Shown here: piece after piece, positions 34,264 through 43,211 of the stretch
How positions within the stretch are numbered: position 1 is the stretch's first letter
Layout: every line of letters starts with the position of its first letter
NCBI GenBank assembly: GCA_902825845.1
Contig: CADECM010000025.1
Location: forward strand, 15,548-59,930
DNA from: an uncultured beta proteobacterium
GTDB lineage: Bacteria > Pseudomonadota > Gammaproteobacteria > Burkholderiales > SG8-41
DNA length: 44,383 nucleotides
Direction: 5' to 3'
Made by a program: the position numbers and the translations under genes
The notes under the pieces: model-generated
Database searches by the model: none
Seen by the model: only the letters and a program-made list of their open reading frames with translations
Told to the model about the DNA's origin: nothing

Positions 34264-35574
34264 CTAATTCACAATAGCCTGATGCACCAGCGCGCGCATC
34301 AACGCGCGCAAACGCTGTTGTGCCGGCGCCTGCACCATCATCACCACGATGAGTTGCTCCTTCGGATCGACCCAGAATGCCGTACCGCCAGCGCCATTCC
34401 AGTAATACTCGCCGACCGAACCATGCAGCGGGTTCAGGCCTTGTTCGGTGCGCACCACGAAACCCAGTCCCCAGCCTTGCCCTGCAGCAGGTGAAGGCAC
34501 CGCCGGGCCATGCAGAAAGAACGGCGGGACGTAAGCGATGTTCTGCGGCAGGTGATTCGCGGTCATCAATGCAACGGTGTTTTTCGACAACAGGCGCACG
34601 CCGTCCAGTTCACCGCCGTTCAACAACATCTGGCAAAAGCGCACATAGTCTGATGCGGTGCCCACCATGCCGCCGCCACCGCCATAACGCCTGGGCGGCT
34701 TCGATACATCACGCGTGAACAAGCGGCGTCCGGTCGCCTTGTCGATAAACGGTGCGGCCATGCGTGAATGATGTGCTGATGGCACAAAGAATCCCATGTC
34801 CTGCAGCCGCAGCGGTTTGGCTATGCGCTCGCGCAGTACCCTGTCGAGGTCTTGTCCGTGTATGACTTCCAGCACGCGGCCCAGCACGTCGATGGCCACA
34901 CTGTATTCCCAGGTCGAACCCGGCTGATGCGCCAACGGCAACTTCGCCAGCTGCGTAATGAATTCCGGCGCGGTGAGCTCGGGGCTGCCGATCCGCGCCT
35001 TGTCATACTCGCGCTTCACCAGCGTTTTTTCGCCAAATTGCCCATAGGTCAGTCCCGCGGTGTGGCGCATTAAATCCTGAATCGTCATCTCGCGCTTCGC
35101 GGGTTCCAGTGCCAGCACTGTTTGGCCGCCGGCATCCTTGCGCTCCACGCCGACCTGCGCACCCTTGAACTCCGGCAGGTAGCGCGAGACGGGATCGGTC
35201 AGTGCGAGTCGCCCCTCTTCCACCAGCATCAGGGTGGCTACTGACACCAGCGGCTTGGTCATCGACGCCAGCCAAAAAATCGCGTCCGCGGGCATCGCAT
35301 CGCTGGTTTGCGGATCGCGCAACCCCATCGCTTCGTAATATGCCACCTGGCCCCGGCGCGCGACCAGAAGCACGGCACCGGGCATGGTGCCCCTGCTGAT
35401 TTCCGCCTTGAAGGTTTCGGTAAGGCGCTGCAGGCGCTCGCCCGAAAGACCGACCGCTTCGGGCGATTTTGCGCGCGGCAAACCCTGCGCCGCGGCAACG
35501 GGCGCCATGAGGCACAACATAAGGCCCAGCAACATGCTGCGGCTGACGGCGGCCACCTTGGGTATGGAAACCAT
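34264..35574 (-). CDS. serine hydrolase of the beta-lactamase / esterase (class C-like) family
   Basis: This 436-residue exported protein has a signal peptide ending APVAAAQ. The nucleophile motif S-M-T-K is at residues 104-107 within WLASMTKPLVS. The second catalytic site is the Tyr in WEYSVAIDVLG. The fold extends through GGGGMVGTASDYVRFCQM and the C-terminal GTAFWVDPKE. Relatives include esterases (EstB), D-aminopeptidases and class C beta-lactamases. Antibiotic resistance should not be assumed. GGGGG precedes the ATG. It lies 28 bases downstream of the exported alpha/beta hydrolase on the same strand, so both are probably co-transcribed and both work in the periplasm. Confidence 0.88.
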   Translation of the reverse strand: MVSIPKVAAVSRSMLLGLMLCLMAPVAAAQGLPRAKSPEAVGLSGERLQRLTETFKAEISRGTMPGAVLLVARRGQVAYYEAMGLRDPQTSDAMPADAIFWLASMTKPLVSVATLMLVEEGRLALTDPVSRYLPEFKGAQVGVERKDAGGQTVLALEPAKREMTIQDLMRHTAGLTYGQFGEKTLVKREYDKARIGSPELTAPEFITQLAKLPLAHQPGSTWEYSVAIDVLGRVLEVIHGQDLDRVLRERIAKPLRLQDMGFFVPSAHHSRMAAPFIDKATGRRLFTRDVSKPPRRYGGGGGMVGTASDYVRFCQMLLNGGELDGVRLLSKNTVALMTANHLPQNIAYVPPFFLHGPAVPSPAAGQGWGLGFVVRTEQGLNPLHGSVGEYYWNGAGGTAFWVDPKEQLIVVMMVQAPAQQRLRALMRALVHQAIVN

Positions 35575-35602
35575 GTATCCCCCTTTGATTTCGAATCGTG
35601 TA

Positions 35603-36739
35603 TCAGTTGCCGAGCTTTAGCTCGCCTTGCGAAACACCGTTCACTTTGCCGTCACGCAGCCATTCGAGCGACGCCTTGAACAGCAGCAAATGGTTTTTTT
35701 CCCACATCGCGTTGTGCGAAGAACAGGCGAGTTCGAGGAACACTTTTTCCTTCGAGCCTAGATCGGCATACAACTGGCGAACACGATCCGGCACCACCTG
35801 CTTGTCGTGCCCTCCGACCACCATCAAATAGGGCGTGGTCAGTTTCGCCACCACGGCTTGATTGAATCCATACGATGTCACGCGTGAAGCGCGCCGCACG
35901 CCGCTACCCCAGGTCGCGCCCACCGGGTCGGACGCGAGCATCTGCGCCCAGACCGCCGCGCTCGTTGCCGGTTCATACTGGTCGGCACATCCCACCTGGC
36001 GGTCCCAATTGGCCACAAAGTCCGCGCGCGATTGCGCCGTCATCGTTCCCGCGTTGGGAAACGGCGGTTCCGGCAGCGTCGCCGGGCCCGCCCGCGCGTA
36101 GGCCGGCGCCAGTACCACCATGCGCGAAACCTTGTCCGGATGCCGGGCCGCATAGCCGCCCGTGCGCGGCCCGCCCTGCGACCAGCCCACCAGCGCCACC
36201 TTGTCAACGCCGCGCAATGCGCGCAAATAGTCCACCGCGGCGTCGATATCGTGCCAATCCGAATCCATCGTCGACATCGGCGCGGTGCGCGAAGGCTTGC
36301 ACGGCGCGGGAATACGCACCGGCACGAACTGCGCCTGCTGCGCGGACAGGAAATTGCATGGGTCGTTCATCGCCAGCGGGCGCGTGGATCGGCCATAGCC
36401 CGTCATGTCCACGGCAAACGTATCGAAGCCCGCCTGTGCCAGATAGGCCATCCAGCTGTGCGTCTTGTACGGCGTATCAAATGCAACACTCGCCGGCGTG
36501 CCCGCGCCGTGCACGAACAACACCACGCCGTTGGGTGCCACCCTGCCACGCAACGCGTGGCCCGCCACCACCACCTCTCGCATGTACAGCAGCGCGTCCT
36601 GACCGGCAATGGCCGGCGCCGTCGACTTTACGCGCACATAGTGATCGGTGCCGAGCAGGCGCGCACCATCGTCGCAAAACGCTGCGGGCGCTGCCAGCAG
36701 TAACGCCAGAGAACAGTACATGGAGGTGAAACGGTGCAT
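35603..36739 (-). CDS. exported alpha/beta hydrolase
   Basis: This 378-residue protein has a signal peptide (LALLLAAPAAFCDD). The hydrolase fold shows the oxyanion segment LFVHGAGTP, the nucleophile elbow VGWSQGG, and a later GGHDKQV with the likely acid and ACSSHNAM with the likely His. A 45-residue insertion (NDPCNFLSAQQAQ to TMDSDWHD) precedes the nucleophile and has two cysteines that may pair in the periplasm. The ATG at 36737-36739 has AAGGAG upstream. Esterase or lactonase activity is plausible. It is the first gene of a pair with the serine hydrolase. Confidence 0.88.
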   Translation of the reverse strand: MHRFTSMYCSLALLLAAPAAFCDDGARLLGTDHYVRVKSTAPAIAGQDALLYMREVVVAGHALRGRVAPNGVVLFVHGAGTPASVAFDTPYKTHSWMAYLAQAGFDTFAVDMTGYGRSTRPLAMNDPCNFLSAQQAQFVPVRIPAPCKPSRTAPMSTMDSDWHDIDAAVDYLRALRGVDKVALVGWSQGGPRTGGYAARHPDKVSRMVVLAPAYARAGPATLPEPPFPNAGTMTAQSRADFVANWDRQVGCADQYEPATSAAVWAQMLASDPVGATWGSGVRRASRVTSYGFNQAVVAKLTTPYLMVVGGHDKQVVPDRVRQLYADLGSKEKVFLELACSSHNAMWEKNHLLLFKASLEWLRDGKVNGVSQGELKLGN

Positions 36740-36888
36740 GGGGACTCCTTTTGAAGAGGCGCAAGTGCGCAAATATCGGGCCCCGGTCCGCACAAAACGG
36801 GCCAATGGCGGACATAGCGTAACATGCCCGAGTATGACCATTGCATTCAGCCCGCGGATTGCGCAAGCGCCCTTTGCCCATACGGCTT

Positions 36889-37956
36889 TTATTCGCCGCG
36901 AATGCCTGCTTCCTCAATCACCTTGCCCATGCGCGCGGTGTCGGCCTTGATCACCGCCGCAAACGCTTCCGGGCTGCTGCCGACAGTCTCGATACCGGCT
37001 TTCAGAAACAGCTGCTGCACATCGGCGCGTTGAAGCACGCGCGCAAACTCGCGGTTCAGCCGTTCGATCACCGCAACGGGCGTTCTGGACGGCGCGAACA
37101 CACCATAGATCGACAGCGTTTCATAACCGGGCAGACCGGCCGACGCCACGGTGGGCAGGCCGGGCGCGAGCGGTGTCGGCTGGGCGCTGGTCACGGCCAG
37201 CGCGCGCAGGCGGCCGGACCCGGCGTGCGGGGCCACGCTGCCGGCGGTGGCGATCATCATTTGAATCTGTCCCGCGATGAGGTCGTTGATGGCCGGCGCG
37301 TTGCCGCGGTAGGCCACGCGCACGACATTGACCTTGGCCATGGATTTGAACAACTCGACGGCAAGATGGGTGGAGGAGCCGGTACCGCCAGAGCCATAGT
37401 TGAGTTGCCCCGGCCGGGCCCTGGCCAGCGCGATGAGTTCCCGCACCGACCGCACCGGCAACGACGGATGCACCACCAGCGTGCTGGGCGAACGCGCGGC
37501 CCAGGTGACAGGCGCGAAATCGCGCGCCACGTCGTACGGTGCATTCTTCTTCAGCAGCGGAATGATCCAGATATTGCTGGCGTAGACCAGCAGCGTGTAG
37601 CCATCCGCGGGAGCGCGCGCGACCAGCTCGGCGGCAATGATGCCGCCCGCGCCGCCGCGATTGTCCACGACCAGAGGTTGGCCCATGCTGTCGCCGAGGC
37701 CGCGCGCTATGGCACGCGCGGCGAAATCGTTGCCACCGCCCGCTTCGGCGGTAACCAGCCGGATCGGTTTGGCGGGATAGGGCTGTGCCGATGCAGGCCG
37801 CGGCAGGAGGGAAAGCAGCAGACTCAGTCCAAGGCAGCCGATCAGGCGTGACGTGAGGCGCAGCAGCGGTGCCACTGCGGCAACCGCGGCGAATCCGCGA
37901 GCGCACGCCGCATCAATCACGCTGCCGGTGCCTCCATGCTTCATCCTTATGAACAT
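36889..37956 (-). CDS. Bug-family substrate-binding protein
   Basis: This 355-residue periplasmic protein has an unusually long N-terminus of about 55 residues before the signal-peptide cleavage at RPASAQ. The mature part starts PYPAKPIRLVTAEAGGGNDFAAR, with VVDNRGGAGGIIAAE and the YGSGGTGSSTHLA loop as family marks. The start is uncertain. The ATG at 37954-37956 is chosen because GGGACGGG precedes it, while the ATG at 37944 has AAGG touching it. It follows another Bug gene by 41 bases. The two share family motifs but differ clearly, so they may bind different ligands. Confidence 0.85.
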   Translation of the reverse strand: MFIRMKHGGTGSVIDAACARGFAAVAAVAPLLRLTSRLIGCLGLSLLLSLLPRPASAQPYPAKPIRLVTAEAGGGNDFAARAIARGLGDSMGQPLVVDNRGGAGGIIAAELVARAPADGYTLLVYASNIWIIPLLKKNAPYDVARDFAPVTWAARSPSTLVVHPSLPVRSVRELIALARARPGQLNYGSGGTGSSTHLAVELFKSMAKVNVVRVAYRGNAPAINDLIAGQIQMMIATAGSVAPHAGSGRLRALAVTSAQPTPLAPGLPTVASAGLPGYETLSIYGVFAPSRTPVAVIERLNREFARVLQRADVQQLFLKAGIETVGSSPEAFAAVIKADTARMGKVIEEAGIRGE

Positions 37957-37997
37957 CCCGTCCCGGCAGGTACCGTAGTTGAATCCGCAAACAACGG

Positions 37998-38975
37998 TTA
38001 CTCGGCTTTTGCGCCGGAGGACTTTACCACCGGCCCCCACCGCGCAATCTGCGCATTGACAAACGCGCGGTACTGGTCAGGCGTACCCGCGACGACCGTC
38101 ATTGCAAAGCCGTTCAGCCGCTCGGTAACGTCCGCGCGCCGCAGCGCCTTGTTCGATTCGGCGTTGAGCCGCGACACAACGGCTGCGGGCGTATGCGCCG
38201 GCAGGTGAATGCCGTGAAAATTCACCGCGTCATAGCCGGGCAGCACGCTCGCGATTGGCGGCACATTGGGCAGATACGGCGTGGCCTGCGCGCTGGTGAC
38301 GCCCAGCGCGCGAATCTTGCCGGCCTTGACCTGTGCAATGGCGGTGGACACGGCGATCATCGAATACTCGACCTCGCCCGCCAGCAGGCCGCTCAATGCC
38401 GGAGCGCCGCCCTTGTACGGCACGATCACCACTGTGATGCGTGCAAGACTATTCATCCATTCGGCAAAAATATGTGAGGAGGTCCCCATACCTTGCGCCG
38501 AAAAGCGCAGCGTGCCGGGCCTCGCCCGCCCTGCCTCGATCAGTTTGTCAAGGCTGGTCAGCGGCGAACCAGCCGGCACGATGAGGGTCAGCGGAAAGGT
38601 GACCCACAGCCCGGCGTGCACAAAATCCTGCATCGGGTCATAGGGCAGCTTCGCATATAGTGCCGGCGCTATCGCCATGGTGGCAATCGATCCAACCAGA
38701 ATCGTGTGGCCATCCGGCTGCGCCTTCGCAACCAGATCACTGCCCACCGTTCCCCCCGCGGCCGCGCGGTTGTCCACGATGACCGGGTGGCCCAGGCTTT
38801 CCGTCAACCGTTGCCCGACGATGCGTGCCAGTGTATCGGTCGAGCCGCCTGGCGCAAACGGTACCACCAGCCGCAGCGCGCGCGACGGAAACGTTTGCGC
38901 CTGCGCAAAAGGAGCTTGCGCCAAAGCGACTAACGCCGTACAAACGGCCATGCCGCGTGACCACGGACCACCCAT
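37998..38975 (-). CDS. Bug-family substrate-binding protein
   Basis: This 325-residue periplasmic protein has a signal peptide ending APFAQAQT. The mature part starts FPSRALRLVVPFAPGGSTDTL, with VIVDNRAAAGGTVGSD, FSAQGMGTSSHIF and IVPYKGGAPALSG as family marks. AGGGA lies nine bases before the ATG at 38973-38975. An extension to a further in-frame start at 39017 is disfavoured because it would spoil the signal peptide. It is the first of a tandem Bug pair on the minus strand. No permease gene is near. Confidence 0.92.
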   Translation of the reverse strand: MGGPWSRGMAVCTALVALAQAPFAQAQTFPSRALRLVVPFAPGGSTDTLARIVGQRLTESLGHPVIVDNRAAAGGTVGSDLVAKAQPDGHTILVGSIATMAIAPALYAKLPYDPMQDFVHAGLWVTFPLTLIVPAGSPLTSLDKLIEAGRARPGTLRFSAQGMGTSSHIFAEWMNSLARITVVIVPYKGGAPALSGLLAGEVEYSMIAVSTAIAQVKAGKIRALGVTSAQATPYLPNVPPIASVLPGYDAVNFHGIHLPAHTPAAVVSRLNAESNKALRRADVTERLNGFAMTVVAGTPDQYRAFVNAQIARWGPVVKSSGAKAE

Positions 38976-39090
38976 TTTGATTTCCCTCGATGACGAATCG
39001 GCAAATCGCGGGCGCATGGTGCGGCCGCGTGTGGGCAGGCAGTATCAGCGGCGGCAGCGGCGCTGTCAAACTGCCGTCATCGCGATGGAA

Positions 39091-40023
39091 TTACAACGGC
39101 ATCACGGGAACGCAAATATCGCAAGCGAAAATCCCGGTCTGCGGATCGAACGCTGCGTCTTTCGGGTAATACTCAAAGAAGACACGCGCATCGAGCTGCA
39201 TGCCGCTGGCGGGCAGCCAGTCCCGCAACAAAGCGCTCCACGCGGGGCCAACTTGCGCCACCGTGCCCTCAAACCGCAGTGCGGCGTAACGACCACCCGC
39301 TATCGTAGCCTTGAACGCTTGTCCTGAAACCGCAAAATCCGGCGGCACTTCGACGCAGGCATCGTAACGGCATTTTTCCGCCGCCATGACACAGGGATCG
39401 TCATGGCTGATACCGTAACGTGGGCGACCGAGCAGGCCGTGGGTCGCGGCCCAAGGGTAGAACGTGTCCTGCCAGAACCGGGACAACGGCTCCCCATACG
39501 GTCCCACATGGCGCAGATAGGCCACGGTTACCGGTTCGCGTTCGATCAGTTTGACGTTCATGGCATCCTCCCATTGTGTATGTGCGGAGGTTTGATGGTG
39601 AAGCAAGCGGGAGTCCTCTGCCTGACCAAAATTGCGATTCGTCTGATCCGGATTGCGATCCGCATTATTCGCGTTGACCTCACGCGCGCGCCACGCCGAG
39701 GGCGAACTTCCGAAGCGCAACTTGAATGCGCGGGCAAACGCTTCCGCCGATCCATACCCGACCGACAGCGCGATGCGCAGAATGGAAACGCGCGGTTGCG
39801 CCACCAGTCTCACCGCAGCAATTTCCACGCGACGGCGGCGCACATAATCACCCAGCGTTTCTCCCGTCCACGCCACAAACAGCCGGTGAAAATGGTACGG
39901 TGAAAAATGCGCCACGCCGGCAAGCGTCGCAAGGTCAACCGGCTCATGCAGATGTTGATCGATCGCGGCCAGCACACGATGCATGCGACTTGCGTACTCG
40001 ACGCGGCTGTCCTGAACGGTCAT
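39091..40023 (-). CDS. AraC-family transcriptional regulator with GyrI-like ligand domain
   Basis: This 310-residue regulator has the DNA-binding part first, with two helix-turn-helix motifs: LATLAGVAHFSPYHFHRLFVAW and ILRIALSVGYGSAEAFARAFK, residues about 30-110. A linker rich in Asn and Gln follows. Residues about 155-310 form a GyrI/BmrR-like small-molecule domain (MNVKLIEREPVTVAYLRHVG, SGMQLDARVFFEYYPKD). This order matches the Rob/SoxS-like activators of multidrug or stress genes. The upstream region contains copy 4 of the AT-rich motif (40031-40060). Target genes are unknown. Confidence 0.9.
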   Translation of the reverse strand: MTVQDSRVEYASRMHRVLAAIDQHLHEPVDLATLAGVAHFSPYHFHRLFVAWTGETLGDYVRRRRVEIAAVRLVAQPRVSILRIALSVGYGSAEAFARAFKLRFGSSPSAWRAREVNANNADRNPDQTNRNFGQAEDSRLLHHQTSAHTQWEDAMNVKLIEREPVTVAYLRHVGPYGEPLSRFWQDTFYPWAATHGLLGRPRYGISHDDPCVMAAEKCRYDACVEVPPDFAVSGQAFKATIAGGRYAALRFEGTVAQVGPAWSALLRDWLPASGMQLDARVFFEYYPKDAAFDPQTGIFACDICVPVMPL

Positions 40024-40030
40024 TCCTTTA

Positions 40031-40060
40031 TAACTATATGATTTTATTCAACAATTTTAT
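40031..40060 (+). repeat. AT-rich motif, copy 4
   Basis: TAACTATATGATTTTATT is directly upstream of the AraC-type gene, between it and the VOC gene. It shares TAACTATATGATT with copy 3 and TAACTAT with copies 1 and 2, and is followed by CAACAATTTTAT, much like copy 2. Confidence 0.5.
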
Positions 40061-40061
40061 C

Positions 40062-40457
40062 TCACGCCGTATACGGTCGATGCACGATGCGCTGCGATAT
40101 CCACCAGATATTGCCGTGCGCATCGCGCACACCGCCCTGCCGGTCGCCATAGGGCATGTCTGCAACCGCCATTTCCAGCGTCGCGCCGTGTTCCAACGCG
40201 CGACGCATGGCGGCATCGGCATCCTCGACATACAGGTAGTACGCGGCTGACATCGCCGGGTATTTGCCGACCGCCTCGCTCACCATGACGGTTGACGTAC
40301 CCAGACGTACCTGCACGTTGCGTATCAAGCCCTCGGGGCTCAGGGTGCGGACGGTTTCCTCGCCGCCAAGTCCCTGCACCAGAAACGCCACAAAGCGTTC
40401 GGCGTTTTCAACGAAGTAGTACGGCGTGACGGTAGTAAAACCGGGCGGAATATACAT
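40062..40457 (-). CDS. VOC-family (PhnB-like) protein
   Basis: This 131-residue single-module protein begins YIPPGFTTVTPYYFVENAERFVAFL and ends with YGDRQGGVRDAHGNIWWIS, the usual end of glyoxalase/PhnB-like proteins. The N-terminal His of true glyoxalases is replaced here (TPYYFV), so metal binding is uncertain. Such small VOC proteins include 3-demethylubiquinone methyltransferase-like and fosfomycin-resistance-like families. No specific role is supported. It lies just upstream of the AraC gene on the same strand, 38 bases away, so they may form one unit. Confidence 0.85.
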   Translation of the reverse strand: MYIPPGFTTVTPYYFVENAERFVAFLVQGLGGEETVRTLSPEGLIRNVQVRLGTSTVMVSEAVGKYPAMSAAYYLYVEDADAAMRRALEHGATLEMAVADMPYGDRQGGVRDAHGNIWWISQRIVHRPYTA

Positions 40458-40602
40458 GGTTGAACTCGCGACGCTGGTTATCCCGTGTCAGTATCTTCGC
40501 CGGCACAACGCCTGTCAAACGGACAGCCATCAATCACATGAAGCCTGCGTAACAGCGTATTTGCAGCAACCGAACTCTGAAAAAAAGGCGCCAGCAGACG
40601 AC

Positions 40603-41604
40603 TCACTTGCCGCGCGCCGCACCGGCGCCGCCGGCACCGGCTGTGGCACGTGCCTTGCGCGATAGTCGTCGCCCCGCGCGGGACACGGCAACGTCCGGCG
40701 CCACGACCCCAAACACATTGCGTTCAGCTGCCTGGCGCATCGCTATGGTTGCGGGGTGCCGCAGCCGGCGTTCGGTGGAAATGGCATACAACTCCTCAAC
40801 CACGGCCTCAATGCGTCCGACGCACCGAACGCCGTACTGCCGGCACACGTAATCGGCGATTGCCGTAGGTGCCACAAACAAACCCGCGCCGCTCTGCCCG
40901 AACGCCTTGAGCAACGCGCCGTCGTCAAACTCACCCACGATGCGCGGATGCACATGTTGTGATTCGAACCAGCGCTCGAGTGCCGGGCGTATGGCCACGC
41001 TTTCGCCCGGCAGCAAAAACGGCGCATCGCTGAGACACGCCGGAAAATCACCGCGCAGCGCTTTGCACGCCAAAGGCGCGCCAAACACCGTGAGATCGCT
41101 CTTGCCCAGCAGATGATTGTAAGCGCGCACCTTGAGATCGACCGGCAGCGGGCGGTCGGCGATGACCATGTCCAGCCGATGCACGGCGAGTTCCCCCAGC
41201 AGCGACACCAGCCGCCCTTCGCGGCATATCAAACGCACTGGCTCGTCCATCTGCAGCACCGGCTCCACCACGCGATAAGCCACCGATTTGGGTACCGAAT
41301 CGGCAATACCGATGCGATACGGCAGCACGCTGCGCGCGCGCTGGTCGCGCACCACCTCCAGCAGGTCGTCGCCAAGGCTGAATATTTCTTCCGCGTAACT
41401 CACGATGCGTCGCCCCGCATCGGTGAGCTCCAGGCCCCGCCCCGCCCGCTGAAACAACTCGGTGCCCAGCGAAGCCTGCAGTTCGCTCAACTGGCTGCTG
41501 ATCGACTGTGCCGTGACATGCAACTGTTCGCTGGCGCGCGCGATGCTGCCCGACCGTGCCACCGTCCAGAAATACCGCAGGTGCTTGTAGTTCAACTGTG
41601 CCAT
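40603..41604 (-). CDS. nhaR: NhaR, LysR-family transcriptional activator
   Basis: This 333-residue LysR regulator has an N-terminal helix-turn-helix, LNYKHLRYFWTVARSGSIARASEQLHVTAQSISSQLSELQ written in parts, opening MAQLNYKHLRYFW as in NhaR. The effector domain also matches recalled NhaR patterns: LDMVIADRPL, GEFDDGALLKAFG, GLFVAPTAIADYV and RIEAVVEELYAIS. NhaR activates Na+/H+ antiporter genes in response to sodium and pH. No nhaA gene is visible here. The divergent neighbour is a hibernation factor/TerC operon with 146 bases between the starts. The C-terminal tail is Ala/Arg-rich and longer than usual. Confidence 0.88.
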   Translation of the reverse strand: MAQLNYKHLRYFWTVARSGSIARASEQLHVTAQSISSQLSELQASLGTELFQRAGRGLELTDAGRRIVSYAEEIFSLGDDLLEVVRDQRARSVLPYRIGIADSVPKSVAYRVVEPVLQMDEPVRLICREGRLVSLLGELAVHRLDMVIADRPLPVDLKVRAYNHLLGKSDLTVFGAPLACKALRGDFPACLSDAPFLLPGESVAIRPALERWFESQHVHPRIVGEFDDGALLKAFGQSGAGLFVAPTAIADYVCRQYGVRCVGRIEAVVEELYAISTERRLRHPATIAMRQAAERNVFGVVAPDVAVSRAGRRLSRKARATAGAGGAGAARGK

Positions 41605-41677
41605 GTGTGTCGGCCTGTCATTTATCGCGCATTCCAATAATCAGGAATAATGGATGTATTATAAAATTATATTCGAT

Positions 41678-41706
41678 TTGTTAGATGTATAGCCACTGCC
41701 TAGAAT
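41678..41706 (+). promoter_or_regulatory. predicted sigma-70 promoter of the hibernation factor operon
   Basis: TTGTTA, a 17-base spacer and TAGAAT (41701-41706) give four and five matches to the consensus. Transcription would begin about 38 bases before the ATG. The AT-rich stretch TATTATAAAATTATATT just upstream (41657-41673) is imperfectly symmetrical and could bind the divergent NhaR. Confidence 0.5.
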
Positions 41707-41750
41707 GGTTGCGCAATTCCCGACAACCCGTCATGGAAAGGACATCCATC

Positions 41751-42116
41751 ATGCAAATCGACATTCAGAGCCGGGGCTTTTCACTGACCGAAGGCCTTCG
41801 ACACCACTGTGATCGCCGCCTGCGGTTCGCGCTGGGACCTGCCAGCGACCGCCTGCGAGCCGTCTCCATACGCCTGACCGATGAAAATGGGCCGCGCGGA
41901 GGAATCGACAAGCGCTGCACCCTGCGCGCCAAGCTACCAGGCTCGCCGCAGATTGTGATCGCGCAGGACGAAGCCGACATCTATGTCGCCATCGACCGCG
42001 CCGCAGATCGTTTGTCACGCACCTTGTCGCGCAGGTTGCAACGCGAGGGCCGCGACTACCGCGCGAGAATGCCCGAGCCCCTGCGGGAAACAGGCGAGGA
42101 CGCTCATCCCTACTGA
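41751..42116 (+). CDS. ribosome hibernation promoting factor / RaiA-like protein
   Basis: This 121-residue protein of the HPF/RaiA (S30EA) family opens with MQIDIQSRGFSLTEGLRHHCDRRL and continues with a strand pattern ending AIDRAADRLSRTLSRRLQRE. Such proteins bind the 30S subunit and silence ribosomes in stationary phase or stress. The length matches the short type without the C-terminal dimer domain. AAAGGA precedes the ATG at 41751. It is 90 bases before the first TerC gene, from which a strong hairpin (42142-42177) separates it, and divergent from nhaR. The link with ion or pH stress is an inference. Confidence 0.87.
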   Translation: MQIDIQSRGFSLTEGLRHHCDRRLRFALGPASDRLRAVSIRLTDENGPRGGIDKRCTLRAKLPGSPQIVIAQDEADIYVAIDRAADRLSRTLSRRLQREGRDYRARMPEPLRETGEDAHPY

Positions 42117-42141
42117 TCCGCCGCCCCACAGCGGCGCCCAC

Positions 42142-42177
42142 CGCGGGCCCGGGCGCAGATCCCGTGCCTGGCCCGCG
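42142..42177 (+). promoter_or_regulatory. stable hairpin between the hibernation factor and TerC genes
   Basis: CGCGGGCC (42142-42149) pairs with GGCCCGCG (42170-42177). A second stem, CGGG/CCCG, lies inside. It is not followed by a T-run, so it is not a typical terminator. It may modulate TerC expression or act as an mRNA end. It does not match the yybP-ykoY riboswitch known before alx/TerC genes. Confidence 0.45.
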
Positions 42178-42206
42178 CGTGCAACCTTTAAGGTCACATC
42201 TCATCC

Positions 42207-43184
42207 ATGGACTCCATCGGCACCTGGTATTGGTACACGGGCTTTGCGGTTTTCGTCCTCGTCGCGATCGCCGTCGATCTGCTCGTACTGGAAGCCAAAG
42301 GCGCAAAAAAAGTATCGTTCAGAGAGGCTCTCAACTGGTCGATCGTATGGGTGCTGCTGTCGTTCGTCTTCAACGCGCTGCTGTGGTGGTATCTCGATGA
42401 CAAGTTCGGCCGCGAAATCGCCAACGACAAGGCCGCGGAGTTCTTTACCGGCTACCTGATCGAGAAATCGCTCGCCGTCGACAACATATTCGTGTTTCTG
42501 ATGCTGTTCACGTTCTTTGGCGTGCGGCCGGAACATCAGCGCCGGGTGCTCATTCTGGGCGTCGTACTGGCCATTGTGCTGCGGGCGATCATGATTCTCA
42601 TCGGCGCATGGCTGATCGCAAAGTTTCACTGGATCCTGTATGTGTTCGGCGCAATCCTGTTGATCACCGGTGTGAAAATGCTGCTGATGGCCGAGGCGGA
42701 ACCGGACATCAACAAGAATCCGATCCTGAAATTCATGCGCCGCCATATCCGGATCACCGACGTCTATCACGGCGAGAAATTTACCGTCATCGAGAATGGC
42801 AAACGCTGGTTCACGCCGCTGTTCGCGGTGATGATCATGATCGGTGTGACCGACATCATCTTCGCGGTGGACAGCATCCCGGCCATTTTCGCCATCACAC
42901 TCGATCCGTTTATTGTGCTGACATCGAACGTGTTCGCGATTCTCGGCCTGCGCGCCATGTACTTCATGCTCGCCGATCTCGCCAACCGCTTTCACCTCCT
43001 CAAGTATGGCCTGGCGTTCATTCTGGTATTCATCGGCATCAAGATGCTGCTCCTCGACGTCTACAAGATTCCCATCGGCTTCGCGCTGGCCGTGGTCGGC
43101 ATCGTACTGGTGGTCTCCGTGGTGGGCAGCCTCTGGCTCACGCGTGCAGGGGCCTCATCTGCGGCGCCCCCAAAGAACGACTAG
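42207..43184 (+). CDS. TerC-family membrane protein, first copy
   Basis: This 325-residue inner-membrane protein of the TerC/Alx family has about nine hydrophobic segments. Conserved acidic membrane motifs are present: GYLIEKSLAVDNIFVFLML and VTDIIFAVDSIPAIFAIT. The glutamate and aspartates there are thought to handle metal ions. Alx-type proteins are tied to alkaline pH and manganese export, TerC to tellurite resistance, and some help metal loading of exported enzymes. The ATG at 42207 is supported by the AAGG at 42190-42193. The next gene starts 27 bases downstream and is a paralogue. Confidence 0.9.
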   Translation: MDSIGTWYWYTGFAVFVLVAIAVDLLVLEAKGAKKVSFREALNWSIVWVLLSFVFNALLWWYLDDKFGREIANDKAAEFFTGYLIEKSLAVDNIFVFLMLFTFFGVRPEHQRRVLILGVVLAIVLRAIMILIGAWLIAKFHWILYVFGAILLITGVKMLLMAEAEPDINKNPILKFMRRHIRITDVYHGEKFTVIENGKRWFTPLFAVMIMIGVTDIIFAVDSIPAIFAITLDPFIVLTSNVFAILGLRAMYFMLADLANRFHLLKYGLAFILVFIGIKMLLLDVYKIPIGFALAVVGIVLVVSVVGSLWLTRAGASSAAPPKND

Positions 43185-43211
43185 CGTAGCGTATCGACGG
43201 GAGACCTGTAC

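Noticed and set aside
34264..35574. An antibiotic-resistance beta-lactamase
   Set aside because: The SxxK motif is shared by esterases and peptidases. Length and context beside an exported hydrolase do not favour a resistance role, so the call was kept general.
42117..42206. A yybP-ykoY manganese riboswitch before TerC
   Set aside because: The gap is only 90 bases and none of the conserved loop sequences I know is present. Only a GC-rich hairpin is seen.
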